This document shows, one piece after another, positions 17,793 to 28,514 of a stretch of DNA of 64,000 nucleotides. Origin of the DNA: Olsenella uli DSM 7084 (GTDB lineage: Bacteria > Actinomycetota > Coriobacteriia > Coriobacteriales > Atopobiaceae). The stretch spans positions 1,597,186-1,661,185 of the forward strand of contig NC_014363.1 in the NCBI RefSeq assembly GCF_000143845.1. Reading direction: 5' to 3'. Every line of letters starts with the position of its first letter. The first letter of the stretch is position 1. A program made the translations under genes and the position numbers. A model generated the notes under the pieces. It did not search any database and was not told the origin of the DNA. It worked only from the letters and a program-made list of their open reading frames with translations.

Positions 17793-18593
17793 TCACTCGC
17801 TGACGACCCAAGGCTCGAAGACGCTCACTATCCGAGAGGCGATGCGTGCGCCACGGTCCAGGCAGCCGTCAGTGCCATCACCGTTGAGGACGCCCACAAG
17901 GAAGCCCGCGACGAACGAATCGCCGGCACCGACCGTATTGGTCAGGTGTTCCGCCGGATAGACCGGACCGTCATAGAACCTGGCCCCATCCCAGGAGAGA
18001 CTCCCCTCCTCGCCAAAGGTGGCGGTGGCGACCTTGAGGCCCCGATCCACCTTGTCCCTGAGGAAGTCTCGGATGAAGTCATCCTTGCCCCTGTGATAGG
18101 AGTAGAAGCCATAGTCGACCGAGCCGAGCGTGCTCTCGACCAGCGGATGGTCAAGCCTGTCGGCATAGTCAAAGCTCACGAGGATGCCAGCCTCATGGAT
18201 TCTGGGAAGGGTGGACTCGGCGTTTCCCCAGAGGGCGGTATGCACGATGTCGTGCGTGCAGGCAAATCGGACGTCCTCGTCATCAAAGACCATGTCGGCC
18301 AGGACGCCCTCCTCGTACTCGCCATGCACGCGGTCCAGGCCCTCGAGGTCCATGTACGTGACGGCAGTCCTACCCTTCGCGACCTTGAGGTGCGAGGTGT
18401 CGAGGCCCTCCCTCCTAAGGGACTCGATCATCCAGGTCCCATACTCGTCAGATCCGGTCGTCGAGATGATTGCCGAAGGGACCCCGAGATGCTGCATGTT
18501 GACCGCCGTATCAACGGCGTTCCCCGTGGGATAGCCGCGATCGAGGTTGCGATAGTAGTCGACGCAGTTATCGCCAATGCAGGCCGCCTTCAT
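17793..18593 (-). CDS. FrlD-like PfkB-family sugar kinase (copy 1)
   Basis: A 266-residue PfkB kinase of the fructoselysine-6-kinase type. The short N-terminus AACIGDNCVDYYRNL and the RVHGEYEEGVL segment parallel FrlD, and the C-terminal NTVGAGDSFVAGFL carries the catalytic Asp. Expected role: phosphorylating an imported Amadori compound at C6 before deglycation. The ATG at 18593 has a good GGAGG. It is the first gene of a minus-strand operon ending at BtpA, and is divergent from a second FrlD-like gene. It matches FrlD less well than copy 2 (SFDYADRL and YHRGKDDF replace more typical residues), so specificity may differ. Confidence 0.85.
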   Translation of the reverse strand: MKAACIGDNCVDYYRNLDRGYPTGNAVDTAVNMQHLGVPSAIISTTGSDEYGTWMIESLRREGLDTSHLKVAKGRTAVTYMDLEGLDRVHGEYEEGVLADMVFDDEDVRFACTHDIVHTALWGNAESTLPRIHEAGILVSFDYADRLDHPLVESTLGSVDYGFYSYHRGKDDFIRDFLRDKVDRGLKVATATFGEEGSLSWDGARFYDGPVYPAEHLTNTVGAGDSFVAGFLVGVLNGDGTDGCLDRGARIASRIVSVFEPWVVSE

Positions 18594-18863
18594 TCGCGTC
18601 TCCTCCGTCTGGTATGTAAATATGATATACTTATATATTATCATTCTCACACATACTGTGGACGAATGTCCCAACTACCGTTCACCGTATTTTTTATAAC
18701 GTTCAACACCACTTCTACTAATTTTCAAAGCCGAGGCACAGCGATGTGAATCTATATACCGATAGGCGATATTTTCATACCTCTACACGAATACAACCAT
18801 AAGGAGGCATCCGGTCCTCCTATAGTGGGGGTGCATACGCCTTTGACTCTAGGGGGGATCATC
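18594..18863. promoter_or_regulatory. AT-rich divergent promoter region between the two FrlD-like kinases
   Basis: The 270-bp gap is far richer in A/T than the genes. Around 18611-18650 it contains GGTATGTAAATATGATATAC and TTATATATTATCATTC, which offer several TATA-like -10 elements on both strands and a GTAT...ATAC arrangement like GntR/HutC half-sites. The plus-strand gene has an AGGGGGG ribosome site at 18851. No gene is seen. Confidence 0.5.
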
Positions 18864-19649
18864 GTGAAGGTTGCCACCACGGGTGATAACTGCGTCGACG
18901 TGTACGAAAAGGAGGGCAGGCAGTATCCGGGAGGAAACCCGGTCAACGTTGCCGTATACCTCAGGCGGATGGGCGTGGACGCCTCCTACACCGGTGCCGT
19001 GGGTACCGACGAGCAGGGGAAGCTCCTCGTCGACGCACTTGACGCAAGGGGCGTCGACACGAGCCACGTCCATGTGGACGAAGGCCCCACCGCCGTGACC
19101 TACGTCGAGATCGTCAGCGGAAACCGCGTGTTCGGCGACTACGTCGAGGGTGTGATGGAGGACTTCAGGCTGACCGACGAGGACGTCGAGTTCCTCTGCT
19201 CACAGGACCTCGTCGTGAGCGGTATCTGGGGGCACACGGCCGAGGACCTGGGAAAGATCAGGGCCCACGGCACGCCCATCGCGTTCGACTACTCCGATCA
19301 GCCCGACGACCCCATTGTCGACGCCTCGATCCCCAACGTCGACTATGCCTTCTTCGGCCTCGAGTCGGATGACACCGAGCGGATCAGGGAGTTCATGAAG
19401 CGCAAGCAGGCCATGGGACCCAAGGTCGTCACCGTGACGCTCGGCGAGCACGGAAGCCTCTCCTACGATGGCGATCGGTTCTACAAGCATGGCATCGTCG
19501 AGGTCGACGTCGTGGACACCATGGGTGCGGGCGATTCCTTCATCGCAGGCTTCCTCAAGGGGGTCCTCGAGGGCAAGGATATACCGGCCTGCATGGACGA
19601 GGGGGCCCGGAGCTCGGCGGTCACCCTGCAGTATCCGGGAGCATGGTAG
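18864..19649 (+). CDS. FrlD-like PfkB-family sugar kinase (copy 2, fructoselysine-6-kinase type)
   Basis: A 261-residue PfkB kinase closely patterned on E. coli FrlD: ATTGDNCVDVYEKEG, GGNPVNVAVYLRRMG, NRVFGDYVEGVMEDF, IWGHTAEDLG, DTMGAGDSFIAGFLKG and a C-terminal QYPGAW (FrlD ends QYHGAW). This is the best Amadori-kinase candidate of the four PfkB proteins here. The GTG at 18864 follows AGGGGGG at the right spacing. It is transcribed alone on the plus strand, convergent with the kinase ending at 19682. Confidence 0.88.
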   Translation: MKVATTGDNCVDVYEKEGRQYPGGNPVNVAVYLRRMGVDASYTGAVGTDEQGKLLVDALDARGVDTSHVHVDEGPTAVTYVEIVSGNRVFGDYVEGVMEDFRLTDEDVEFLCSQDLVVSGIWGHTAEDLGKIRAHGTPIAFDYSDQPDDPIVDASIPNVDYAFFGLESDDTERIREFMKRKQAMGPKVVTVTLGEHGSLSYDGDRFYKHGIVEVDVVDTMGAGDSFIAGFLKGVLEGKDIPACMDEGARSSAVTLQYPGAW

Positions 19650-19681
19650 CGGCCATGCTATGGGGCGCTTCGCTGCTCGGT

Positions 19682-20647
19682 TCACTGCTCGGCGTGCGCC
19701 CTCATCCACTCCTCGACGTCGGCGAGCGGAGGATAGCCCTCACCGGGACGGTTGGTCATCGTCCCCTCGCGCGTAACCTTACAGGCAGCATACTTGCTGG
19801 CCCACTCGCACGCTTCCCTGAGGGGCTTGCCCCACACGAGCCCTGCTGCCGTGGCGGCAAGGTAGCCGTCGCCGGCGCCAATCGTATAGACGGCCTTGAC
19901 CCTGGTGCCTTCGACGAAGAAGTACTCATCGCCATCGAGCACGGCAGAGCCATCGGGACCGCAGGTCATGATCACGCCGTGGCAGCCGTGATCGGCGACT
20001 ATCTTGTGACAGACGTCCTCGAAGGACACGCCGGAGTCCTCCGGCAACCCGCACAGCACCCTGCCCTCGACGTCGTTGACGACGAGGTGGTCCACGAAGC
20101 TGAGGTTGCCCAGAAGGTCAGACGGCAGCGGCGACGCGTTGCAGAACGTCTCCATGCCAAACTCCGCCTTGGCGATCCTGGCACCGGCGAGGGCCTTCTG
20201 GTAGGGCATGCCAAAGCCCGTGATGAAGACCTTGGCCTCCCTCATGGCCCCTATGGCATCATGGATCTCTTCGATAGTGAGTGCCTTGCAGGCGGAATCG
20301 CCATCGACGATGGTGTTGAGCCCATCGTCGTCGATCATGATGAGACCGGTGCCCGTGGAGACGCTGCGGTCGCGATACAGGTGGGTGGTATCCACCCCAG
20401 ACTCGCTCATCCACTTGTCTCCCAGGTCGCCCCAGGGGTCATAGCCGACCTTGCCGATGTAAGCGGTCGAGACACCCAGGCGACCCAGCGCGACGGAGAC
20501 GGTGGCACCCTTGCCGCCGTCCTCCTCGACATGCCAGTCCCAGGCCTCCATGGTCTCGCCGCGACGAGGGAGGCGGTGGACGCGGCACACCTGGCCGACG
20601 CCATGGGAGTTCATCACGATCACGTCGATAGGTCCGTTCTTGCCCAT
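19682..20647 (-). CDS. Ribokinase-type PfkB kinase (paralogue A)
   Basis: A 321-residue PfkB kinase. It has GGKGATVSVALGRLG near the N-terminus, the CNASPLPSDLL segment and YTIGAGDGYLAATAAGLVWG with the catalytic Asp. It is a clear paralogue of the kinase at 21845-22783: both start with a DVIV-x-NSHGVGQ segment not usual for ribokinase. The substrate is unknown. The ATG at 20647 follows CGGAG. It lies downstream of the DapA-like lyase; a kinase-aldolase pair of this type is used for 2-keto-3-deoxy sugar acids, which is one hypothesis. Confidence 0.85.
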   Translation of the reverse strand: MGKNGPIDVIVMNSHGVGQVCRVHRLPRRGETMEAWDWHVEEDGGKGATVSVALGRLGVSTAYIGKVGYDPWGDLGDKWMSESGVDTTHLYRDRSVSTGTGLIMIDDDGLNTIVDGDSACKALTIEEIHDAIGAMREAKVFITGFGMPYQKALAGARIAKAEFGMETFCNASPLPSDLLGNLSFVDHLVVNDVEGRVLCGLPEDSGVSFEDVCHKIVADHGCHGVIMTCGPDGSAVLDGDEYFFVEGTRVKAVYTIGAGDGYLAATAAGLVWGKPLREACEWASKYAACKVTREGTMTNRPGEGYPPLADVEEWMRAHAEQ

Positions 20648-20801
20648 TTCAACGCTCCGTTCCTTGTTCGGAGGCGGATCCGGGCCCGCCCCGTGCGGCC
20701 CCATCGAATCTATCGCCGCCGATCTCCAACAAGTGACTGGGATGGGGTATGCCGGGGTCCCCCACCTCAACCGATGGGCACATCGCCTCGAGCGCCCGTG
20801 C

Positions 20802-21764
20802 TCAGCGGAAGTCCGTCCTTCCGGATAGCTCCTCGTCAAGCTCGGTCGGTGAGATCTTGTCGCCAAGGCTCTGGTAGCCGTACTCGACCATGAGGTCATC
20901 AAGCTCCCTCTTGACCTCAAGGGGGACCCAGTCCTGCTTCTCGCCCATGCGAGAGATGGTCGGGCGCCCGAAGCCATACTGCATCGCCCAGTTCCAACCC
21001 GCGTTGAACGGTGTCTTCTTGAGAATGTTGCGTATGCGCAGGACCTTCTGCTGGGCCTCGACACATCCCTTCCAGTCGCCAGCGAGGCCCTTGTCGACGA
21101 TCTCCTTCATCTCGCGAGGGAAGGGCACGGCCATGAAGGAGACGCAGCCCACGCCACCGAGGAGCACCATGATGCCGTCAAATCCGTCACAGCCGCCCAC
21201 GAGGTCGAAGTCTTCGGGATCGACCTGAAGCAGGTCGTTCTGGAAGTTGATGATGTCAGTCGACGCATCCTTGAATCCGCGCAGGTTCTTGTGCTCGCGT
21301 GCCAACTTGCCCAGGGTCTCGGGCGCGTACATGACACCCTGTTCGCGACAGTTGTAGATGAATACGGGACGCTTGGCATAATCAATCAGCTCGGCCGTCC
21401 AGTCATAGAGCGCCGCCTGGGAGAACTTGTAGAAGGGGGGTGCGGTGACGCAGTAGCAGTCACACATTCCCGTCTCCTCGTAGGCGTCGAGGAGCCTCCT
21501 GTTTGCACGGAGGTCATTCTCGAAGGAGCATCCCATGATCTTGGCGCGCCCCTGGCTTGCCTCGTGGACGCAGCCGAGAACCTCGAGCTTCTCGTCAAAC
21601 GAGAGCTCGAAGGACTCACCCGCATAGCCGTTGACAAAGAAGTTCTCGATGCCGCAGCCGATCTGCCAAGCAATCAGATCGTGCAGGTACTCGAAGTCAA
21701 TCTGCCCGCCCTCCCTGAACGGCGTGCAGATCTCGGTCAGTACGCCGGTGATGTAGTGTGACAT
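20802..21764 (-). CDS. DapA/N-acetylneuraminate-lyase superfamily aldolase or lyase
   Basis: A 320-residue Class I aldolase. The Schiff-base lysine is in LRGFKDASTDI, the catalytic tyrosine in VFIYNCREQG, and the substrate-carboxylate loop is GYAGESFELSF (usual GTTGE changed to GYAGE). The family acts on pyruvate-derived or alpha-keto acids, including 2-keto-3-deoxy sugars. The altered carboxylate-binding loop suggests a substrate other than those of DapA or NanA. Two ribokinase-like kinases flank it. The ATG at 21764 matches the family N-terminus. Confidence 0.83.
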   Translation of the reverse strand: MSHYITGVLTEICTPFREGGQIDFEYLHDLIAWQIGCGIENFFVNGYAGESFELSFDEKLEVLGCVHEASQGRAKIMGCSFENDLRANRRLLDAYEETGMCDCYCVTAPPFYKFSQAALYDWTAELIDYAKRPVFIYNCREQGVMYAPETLGKLAREHKNLRGFKDASTDIINFQNDLLQVDPEDFDLVGGCDGFDGIMVLLGGVGCVSFMAVPFPREMKEIVDKGLAGDWKGCVEAQQKVLRIRNILKKTPFNAGWNWAMQYGFGRPTISRMGEKQDWVPLEVKRELDDLMVEYGYQSLGDKISPTELDEELSGRTDFR

Positions 21765-21844
21765 CCCACGAGCTCCGTTCCCTCTTGAAATAGATACAGA
21801 TAACCTCAATTGTGCTCCATGCCACCAGAAAGAAAGCTGTCACC

Positions 21845-22783
21845 CTATGACAAGACATCCTCTCTCTCGATGAAGGCCTCGACCTCGTCGAGGGGACGAT
21901 AGGCGGGGATGGTGCCGTCGATGGTGACTACCAGCGCGGCATAGTGGCTCGCCCACTCCATGGCCTCGCGCAGGGGCTTTTCCCGCACGAGCCCGGCCAC
22001 CGTAGCGGCCATGAAGCCGTCGCCAGCTCCGGCGGTGTTGGCCACGTTGTCCACGTGGACGGGATCGACCTCGATGAAGTCGCCCTCCTCCGTAAGGGCG
22101 CAGGAGCCCTCGGAACCCAGGGTCACGACAACGTTCTTCGCACCGGTCACCCTGAGCACCGCAGCCGCAAGCTCCCTCGGATCGTTCGCCGAGACGCCCG
22201 CGATGTGCTCGGACTCCACCTCGTTCACGAAGAGGTAGTCGATGTAGCCGATCGGGGAGAGCCCTCCCTCTGGGAGCGGTGACGGGTTGAGGACGGTCTT
22301 CATACCCAGCTCGCAGGCATGGCGAGCACCGGCAAGCGCGACTTCTTCGGGTATTTCGAAGCCCGTGACGAAGTACTTCGAGCCGGCCATCGCGTCGATT
22401 GCGGCATATACCTCCTCGATGGTGAGGGCGGCGCCCGAGCTGTCCCCATCGATGATCGAGTTTCGACCGTCGGGCGCGATGAGGACGAGACCCGTCCCCG
22501 TCGATACGCCAGGGTCGCGGTAGAGGTAGGTCGTATCCGCGCCTGCCTCGCGCATCCATCTGTCACCGAGGTCGCCCCACGCGTCATTCCCCACCTTGCC
22601 GACGTAGGCCACGTTCAGCCCAAGGCGCCCAAGCGCCACGGTCACGTTAGAGCCCTTCCCGCCGTCTTCGGCGATATGCCACTTCCTGACCGAGAGGGTC
22701 TCCCCCCAGCGGGGCATGCGGTCGCAATACGCGTACTGCCCCACCCCATGGCTGTTGAGGACGATGACGTCTTTTGCCGACAT
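21845..22783 (-). CDS. Ribokinase-type PfkB kinase (paralogue B)
   Basis: A 312-residue PfkB kinase, paralogous to that at 19682-20647: DVIVLNSHGVGQYA at the start, GGKGSNVTVALGRLG, LNPSPLPEGGL and NTAGAGDGFMAATVAG with the catalytic Asp. Its ATG at 22783 lies 2 bp after the stop of the NagB-like gene, so the two are almost surely co-translated. A sugar phosphorylation step feeding the NagB-like protein or the lyase is plausible. No substrate can be named. Confidence 0.85.
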   Translation of the reverse strand: MSAKDVIVLNSHGVGQYAYCDRMPRWGETLSVRKWHIAEDGGKGSNVTVALGRLGLNVAYVGKVGNDAWGDLGDRWMREAGADTTYLYRDPGVSTGTGLVLIAPDGRNSIIDGDSSGAALTIEEVYAAIDAMAGSKYFVTGFEIPEEVALAGARHACELGMKTVLNPSPLPEGGLSPIGYIDYLFVNEVESEHIAGVSANDPRELAAAVLRVTGAKNVVVTLGSEGSCALTEEGDFIEVDPVHVDNVANTAGAGDGFMAATVAGLVREKPLREAMEWASHYAALVVTIDGTIPAYRPLDEVEAFIEREDVLS

Positions 22784-22785
22784 CC

Positions 22786-23679
22786 CTACCACCCCTTCGT
22801 CTCGTGTGACATGGGGTGGTCGATCGTGTACTCGTCCGTGTAGAGCGTCACGTCAGACACGTACTTGGGCAGGATGGTGACAGGGTACTCGGTCGTCGGA
22901 TCGCTGAAGAGCATGATGCGGCAGACCGTCTTCTTCCAGTCGCCGGTCGCCACCATGTAGACCGCCCGCCTGGCGGAACAGATGACGTGGAAGCCGATGG
23001 TAAGGCCCTTGGGCGGGACGCGGTCGAGGCAGGTGCCGAACGAGCGCTCCGCCATCGCCAACATGGTATCGGAGTTGATGTCGACGATCCTCGTCTTGGA
23101 GTCTGCGTACTCCTCGACCGTCGGTCGGCACCAGTAGTCGCGAGGCTCCTCGTCAAACGCAATGAGGCCCGTGGCCCCCACGCCCGCCCACACGGTGTCG
23201 ACGCCGCCGAGCTTGTCGCACATCTCGTCCGGGTAGTCGAGGTTCGTGATCCTTGGCCAGATCCTATGGTCCTCCCCGGGCCGCAGCTCCTCGTCGATCC
23301 TGTCGTAGAAGCAAGCCGCCATGGTACCCTCGAGGCTCTCATAGGCGTCCGAGACGGGATACGGGCGACACTGCCAGTCGAGGAACTCATCCATGTGGAA
23401 CACCCAGAGGTTCGTGCAGTCGATCCCCTCCTCGTTCACCCTCCTGATGAAGCCGTCGTACTCGTCGCAGGGACCTGCGGGGAGCACCCACTTCGTCGGC
23501 AGCCCCTGGGCATTGTGCTCCTTGACCTCGTCGGCCATGAGACTGCCTATCTCCTCCATCATCTCCCTGCGGTCCTTGCGGACGGCGAGCTTGATCTTCT
23601 TGTCCCTCCCATCGAGCTCCCGCCAAGGGATGGAGCACCAGTCGAAGATCTCCTGACTCGTGAGCCTGTTCATCAGCAT
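22786..23679 (-). CDS. NagB-like glucosamine-6-phosphate deaminase family protein, altered active site
   Basis: A 297-residue protein with the NagB/6-phosphogluconolactonase fold. HMDEFLDWQ matches the NagB NMDEYVG motif with the proton-transfer Asp. The usual catalytic loop GVGxDGHIAFNEP is replaced by GVGATGLIAFDEEP: the ring-opening His is Leu and the paired Asp is Thr. It may therefore not be a deaminase of GlcN6P but an isomerase, hydrolase or deglycase on a related amine sugar. The ATG at 23679 follows GGAGG. It is the second gene after the permease and is coupled to a PfkB kinase. Confidence 0.8.
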   Translation of the reverse strand: MLMNRLTSQEIFDWCSIPWRELDGRDKKIKLAVRKDRREMMEEIGSLMADEVKEHNAQGLPTKWVLPAGPCDEYDGFIRRVNEEGIDCTNLWVFHMDEFLDWQCRPYPVSDAYESLEGTMAACFYDRIDEELRPGEDHRIWPRITNLDYPDEMCDKLGGVDTVWAGVGATGLIAFDEEPRDYWCRPTVEEYADSKTRIVDINSDTMLAMAERSFGTCLDRVPPKGLTIGFHVICSARRAVYMVATGDWKKTVCRIMLFSDPTTEYPVTILPKYVSDVTLYTDEYTIDHPMSHETKGW

Positions 23680-23791
23680 ATCCTGACACCTCCAGAGAGC
23701 GGCCACCCGACGATCGACTCTCGTCCGACGGCCGGGTGGCAATGTTCAGATGGCTCAGATGATCACCTGCTACGGTGCTGCAGTTCTGCCC

Positions 23792-25405
<1,614 letters not shown>

Positions 25406-25560
25406 TAAGTAACACGTGACGTGCGGACTCTGCCCCCAGGTTTTCCCAACGCCTTGCGCAAACCGATGCATCGGGCATCCCTGCCATGGTATGACTTGGC
25501 ATCTCGATGGTTTTCCCATACGCTACGACGAGGACGGGCGCTGTCGGAAGGAGTCGGGCC

Positions 25561-26349
25561 ATGAGCACCCTGAGCGGAGACCTCTACTCCAAGTCACTGC
25601 GTATCACCCAGCATGTGAACGTGATCATACCAGATGAGTCCGAGGACTTCTGGACCAAGATAGATGATGGGGTCCGCGTCTTATACCTTCTGCACGGGCT
25701 TGGCTCCAACTCGAACGAGTGGACGCGTTTCTCGATGATCGAGGCTTACGCCAAAATCTACGGTTTCGCAGTCATCATGCCGGACGGCAACCGCAGCTTC
25801 TACGAGAACATGACCTACGGTCCGCACTACCTTGACTGGATCTCCCAAGAGTTGCCAGGCCTCATCCACACCTGGTTCAGGCTCCCCTCCGACAGGAACC
25901 ACACGTTCATAGCGGGCGAGAGCATGGGCGGCTTTGGTGCCCTGAGGATTGCGCTCGAGAACCCTGACCGCTACGGAGGCGTCGTCGCCCTCTCCCCCGT
26001 CACAGACCCGCTGGCCCTCGTAAACGACTTCTCGAGCCTCTTCTTCGGCAGCGACGAGTGGAGGGCGGTGTTCGGACCCTCGGGACCCCTTGAGGACGAC
26101 TCGATAGCAAGCACCGCGAGAATGTCCGTCCTCAGCCATGGTGCCGGCGCCATCCCCAGGATCATCCAGATGGTCGGAACCGATGACCCATTTTGTCCGT
26201 ACGTCGAGGAGGTCGCACGGGAACTCACGCGCCTCGGCATACAAAACAGCTTCTCCAGCTGGCCCGGACGTCACGACTTCCTCTTCTGGAACACGGCCAT
26301 AGAGCGCGCCATCCGCATGCTTTGCGGGATGGAAGGGTCAGGCTGCTAA
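25561..26349 (+). CDS. Esterase D / tributyrin esterase-like alpha/beta hydrolase
   Basis: A 262-residue alpha/beta hydrolase. The oxyanion-site region is LYLLHGLGSNSNEW, the nucleophile elbow is GESMGGFGALR, and a late HDFLFW supplies the catalytic His; Asp is probably in GTDDPFCP. The family hydrolyses acetyl or short acyl esters. The ATG at 25561 follows AAGGAG. It is a lone plus-strand gene inside the sugar region, divergent from the permease; removal of an acyl group from the imported substrate is possible. Confidence 0.82.
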   Translation: MSTLSGDLYSKSLRITQHVNVIIPDESEDFWTKIDDGVRVLYLLHGLGSNSNEWTRFSMIEAYAKIYGFAVIMPDGNRSFYENMTYGPHYLDWISQELPGLIHTWFRLPSDRNHTFIAGESMGGFGALRIALENPDRYGGVVALSPVTDPLALVNDFSSLFFGSDEWRAVFGPSGPLEDDSIASTARMSVLSHGAGAIPRIIQMVGTDDPFCPYVEEVARELTRLGIQNSFSSWPGRHDFLFWNTAIERAIRMLCGMEGSGC

Positions 26350-26475
26350 GAGTCTCCGGCACAGGGCGCCGGAGGGGACAAGGTCGGCCAAGCCATGTCG
26401 ACGCCCGTCCCCTCAGGCATGGGCACGCATGCGAGGGGCCACCGAACGGGAAGGGTGCGCGCCAGAACGGGGGGC

Positions 26476-27333
26476 CTAGTCCCTCAGGCCCAGTTCCTCG
26501 CGCAGGTACCTGCACGTCTCAACATGTGGCCCATGGGGGTCCTCCCAGTAGATGGAGTCGTTGATCTCGAGATCGATGCCGTTCTCGAAGTCATGGTCCT
26601 CAAGCGTGCGGATGAATCCCGCAAGCTTGTCCCTCCCGTAGGCGCCGCTGCCTACAACCTCGTGGTGGCTGTCGGAGTAGTGGATCCACTCCACCTTGTC
26701 TCCGAAGGCGTCAAAGTACTGCTCGAGGTCCTCCCCTTGGACCTCCATGGCCGTGAGGTCAACGCAGACCCTCAGGTTGGGCGAGCCGACCGCCTCAAGC
26801 ATGTGGCGCACATCCCCAAGCCCCACCACAAGGTTGGACTCGTACGGCTGCAGCTGCTCGAGGGGGACGATGATGTCTTCCGCCTCGGCGAGGTCGAGTA
26901 TGACCCTGAACGTGTCCACGCATCGTTTGAGGGACTCCTCACGCGAGAGGTCTCTGAGCCCCGAGCCGCTGTTGATGAACACGCGGTTGCACCCGAGCAC
27001 GTGTGCGTCCTCGAACGCCCACTTGAAGTACTCGATGGTCCGTAGGGTGAGGGCGGGATTGGGATCGCTGAAGTTGAACGGGTAGCCGAGGGTCTCCGGC
27101 GTATAGATGGTGACGCGCTGGTCCCTGGCCTCCATCTCCGCACGCATCTTCCTCAATCGCTGCATCGCAGAGTGGCTGTCTGGGTAGTCGAGCCTGCAGT
27201 AGAAGGGCTCCGCGCCCCAGAGGTCGATACCATGGATACCAAGCTCGCACATGGAGTCCAGAAAGTACTCGAATGAGTGGTGCACGTAGGACGTCCCCAT
27301 GACGGAGACGTCACGCATGGCAATTGTCGACAT
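26476..27333 (-). CDS. FrlC-like sugar phosphate isomerase/epimerase (copy 2)
   Basis: A 285-residue AP-endonuclease-2-type TIM barrel, a divergent relative of the FrlC-like protein at 16865-17689. It shows FLDSMCELGIHGIDLWGAEPF, YTPETLGYPFN, the metal Glu in IVPLEQLQPYESN, and HYSDSHHEV. The ATG at 27333 has AAGGGAG. It is the last gene of the SDR-SIS-epimerase operon. It may epimerise a second Amadori or ketose substrate. Confidence 0.82.
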   Translation of the reverse strand: MSTIAMRDVSVMGTSYVHHSFEYFLDSMCELGIHGIDLWGAEPFYCRLDYPDSHSAMQRLRKMRAEMEARDQRVTIYTPETLGYPFNFSDPNPALTLRTIEYFKWAFEDAHVLGCNRVFINSGSGLRDLSREESLKRCVDTFRVILDLAEAEDIIVPLEQLQPYESNLVVGLGDVRHMLEAVGSPNLRVCVDLTAMEVQGEDLEQYFDAFGDKVEWIHYSDSHHEVVGSGAYGRDKLAGFIRTLEDHDFENGIDLEINDSIYWEDPHGPHVETCRYLREELGLRD

Positions 27334-27422
27334 AAGGCACTCCCTTGCACAACGTAAATCCTCCGGGACGAACGCAAAGTGGGACGGGGCCATCCCGGGC
27401 TGGGATGGCCACGCCAAGATGC

Positions 27423-28418
27423 CTAGTACGCGAGCTGGCGGTAGTAGCGACGGATCTCCATCGGATGGCAGTTGATGCGCTCGATGTGAATGTCGATGCG
27501 GTTGGTGACCTGATGCGTCACGAGGTGGCTCAGATAGCCACGGTACTCGGAAGAGATCCCCTTGAGCTCGTAGTCCTTCGAATCGATCAGCGTATAGCGC
27601 GCACAGACCTTGGGCAGGAACTTGGCCACACGCTCGGCAAGCGGACGCTCGGCGTCCTCTCCTAGGAAGACCGTGACATTGGTGTCCCTGTCCACGACCT
27701 CGAACATGCCATGGAAGAACTCCGCGGCATGAATGGACTTGGTGCGCAACCAGTGCTGCTCCTCCCAGTAGCACATGGCGTAGGAGTACGTGGAGCCGTA
27801 CTGCCCACCAGCTCCGACGAAGTAGTGGATCGGATCGTCGTGATGCTCTTGGGCAAAGTCCCGCGCAAACTCGTCGGACGCCACGGCGACGCTCGCGAGA
27901 CCTTCGGCGAGGTTGGCGTCAAGCTGAGCGTAGTACTCCTCATACTGCGGAAACTGTCCGGCGTTCTCCATGAAGCGGTCGGCGACCATGGAGAACTTGA
28001 GCTGCTCGTTCTCGGGGTAGGTGATGCAGTGGGTGGCGTCCTTGGCCAACGGGGAGTCCGCGACGTCCACGAACCCGATGGTGGTGACGCCTTCCCTCTT
28101 GAGGGTCTCCATCGCAGCGACCATCTCTGCGGTGTTGCCGGACACGGACGAGAAGACCACGACGCTCTTTTTGGTGATGCGCCTGTTGCCCACGACGTTG
28201 AACTGCCCCGCGTTCTCCACCGTGATGGGGAGGTCGCTGAGCTCCTTGACGTGGGACTCGACCTGGAGCGCAGATGCCCACGTGCCGCCGATGCCCATGT
28301 AGCAGATGAGGTCGTAGCCCCTCTCGCAGATCTCGTCCACCACCCTCTCGATCTGGGGACGAATCGCGAGCGCGCCATTGACGCTGTCCAGCTCGTGCTG
28401 CCTGTCATACTTGATCAT
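27423..28418 (-). CDS. FrlB-like SIS-domain deglycase
   Basis: A 331-residue double-SIS protein. The first SIS domain has MGIGGTWASALQVESHV and VVVFSSVSGNTAEMV (sugar-phosphate loop), the second FVGAGGQYGSTYSYAMCYWEE and FFHGMFEVV. The C-terminus RRYYRQLAY parallels the FrlB end (RRYYGGLVEY). FrlB cleaves fructoselysine-6-phosphate to glucose-6-phosphate and lysine, so this is the candidate deglycase of the region. It lies between the SDR and the second epimerase gene. The ATG at 28418 has AAGGA. Confidence 0.84.
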   Translation of the reverse strand: MIKYDRQHELDSVNGALAIRPQIERVVDEICERGYDLICYMGIGGTWASALQVESHVKELSDLPITVENAGQFNVVGNRRITKKSVVVFSSVSGNTAEMVAAMETLKREGVTTIGFVDVADSPLAKDATHCITYPENEQLKFSMVADRFMENAGQFPQYEEYYAQLDANLAEGLASVAVASDEFARDFAQEHHDDPIHYFVGAGGQYGSTYSYAMCYWEEQHWLRTKSIHAAEFFHGMFEVVDRDTNVTVFLGEDAERPLAERVAKFLPKVCARYTLIDSKDYELKGISSEYRGYLSHLVTHQVTNRIDIHIERINCHPMEIRRYYRQLAY

Positions 28419-28514
28419 CTGGGTCGCATCCTTACGTGTTGATGGTCCGAACCAAACTTGCCGGGAAAGACGGGGCGTCGCCACAGGAGGGCGTGCGCCC
28501 CGTCTCCTAAGCTG

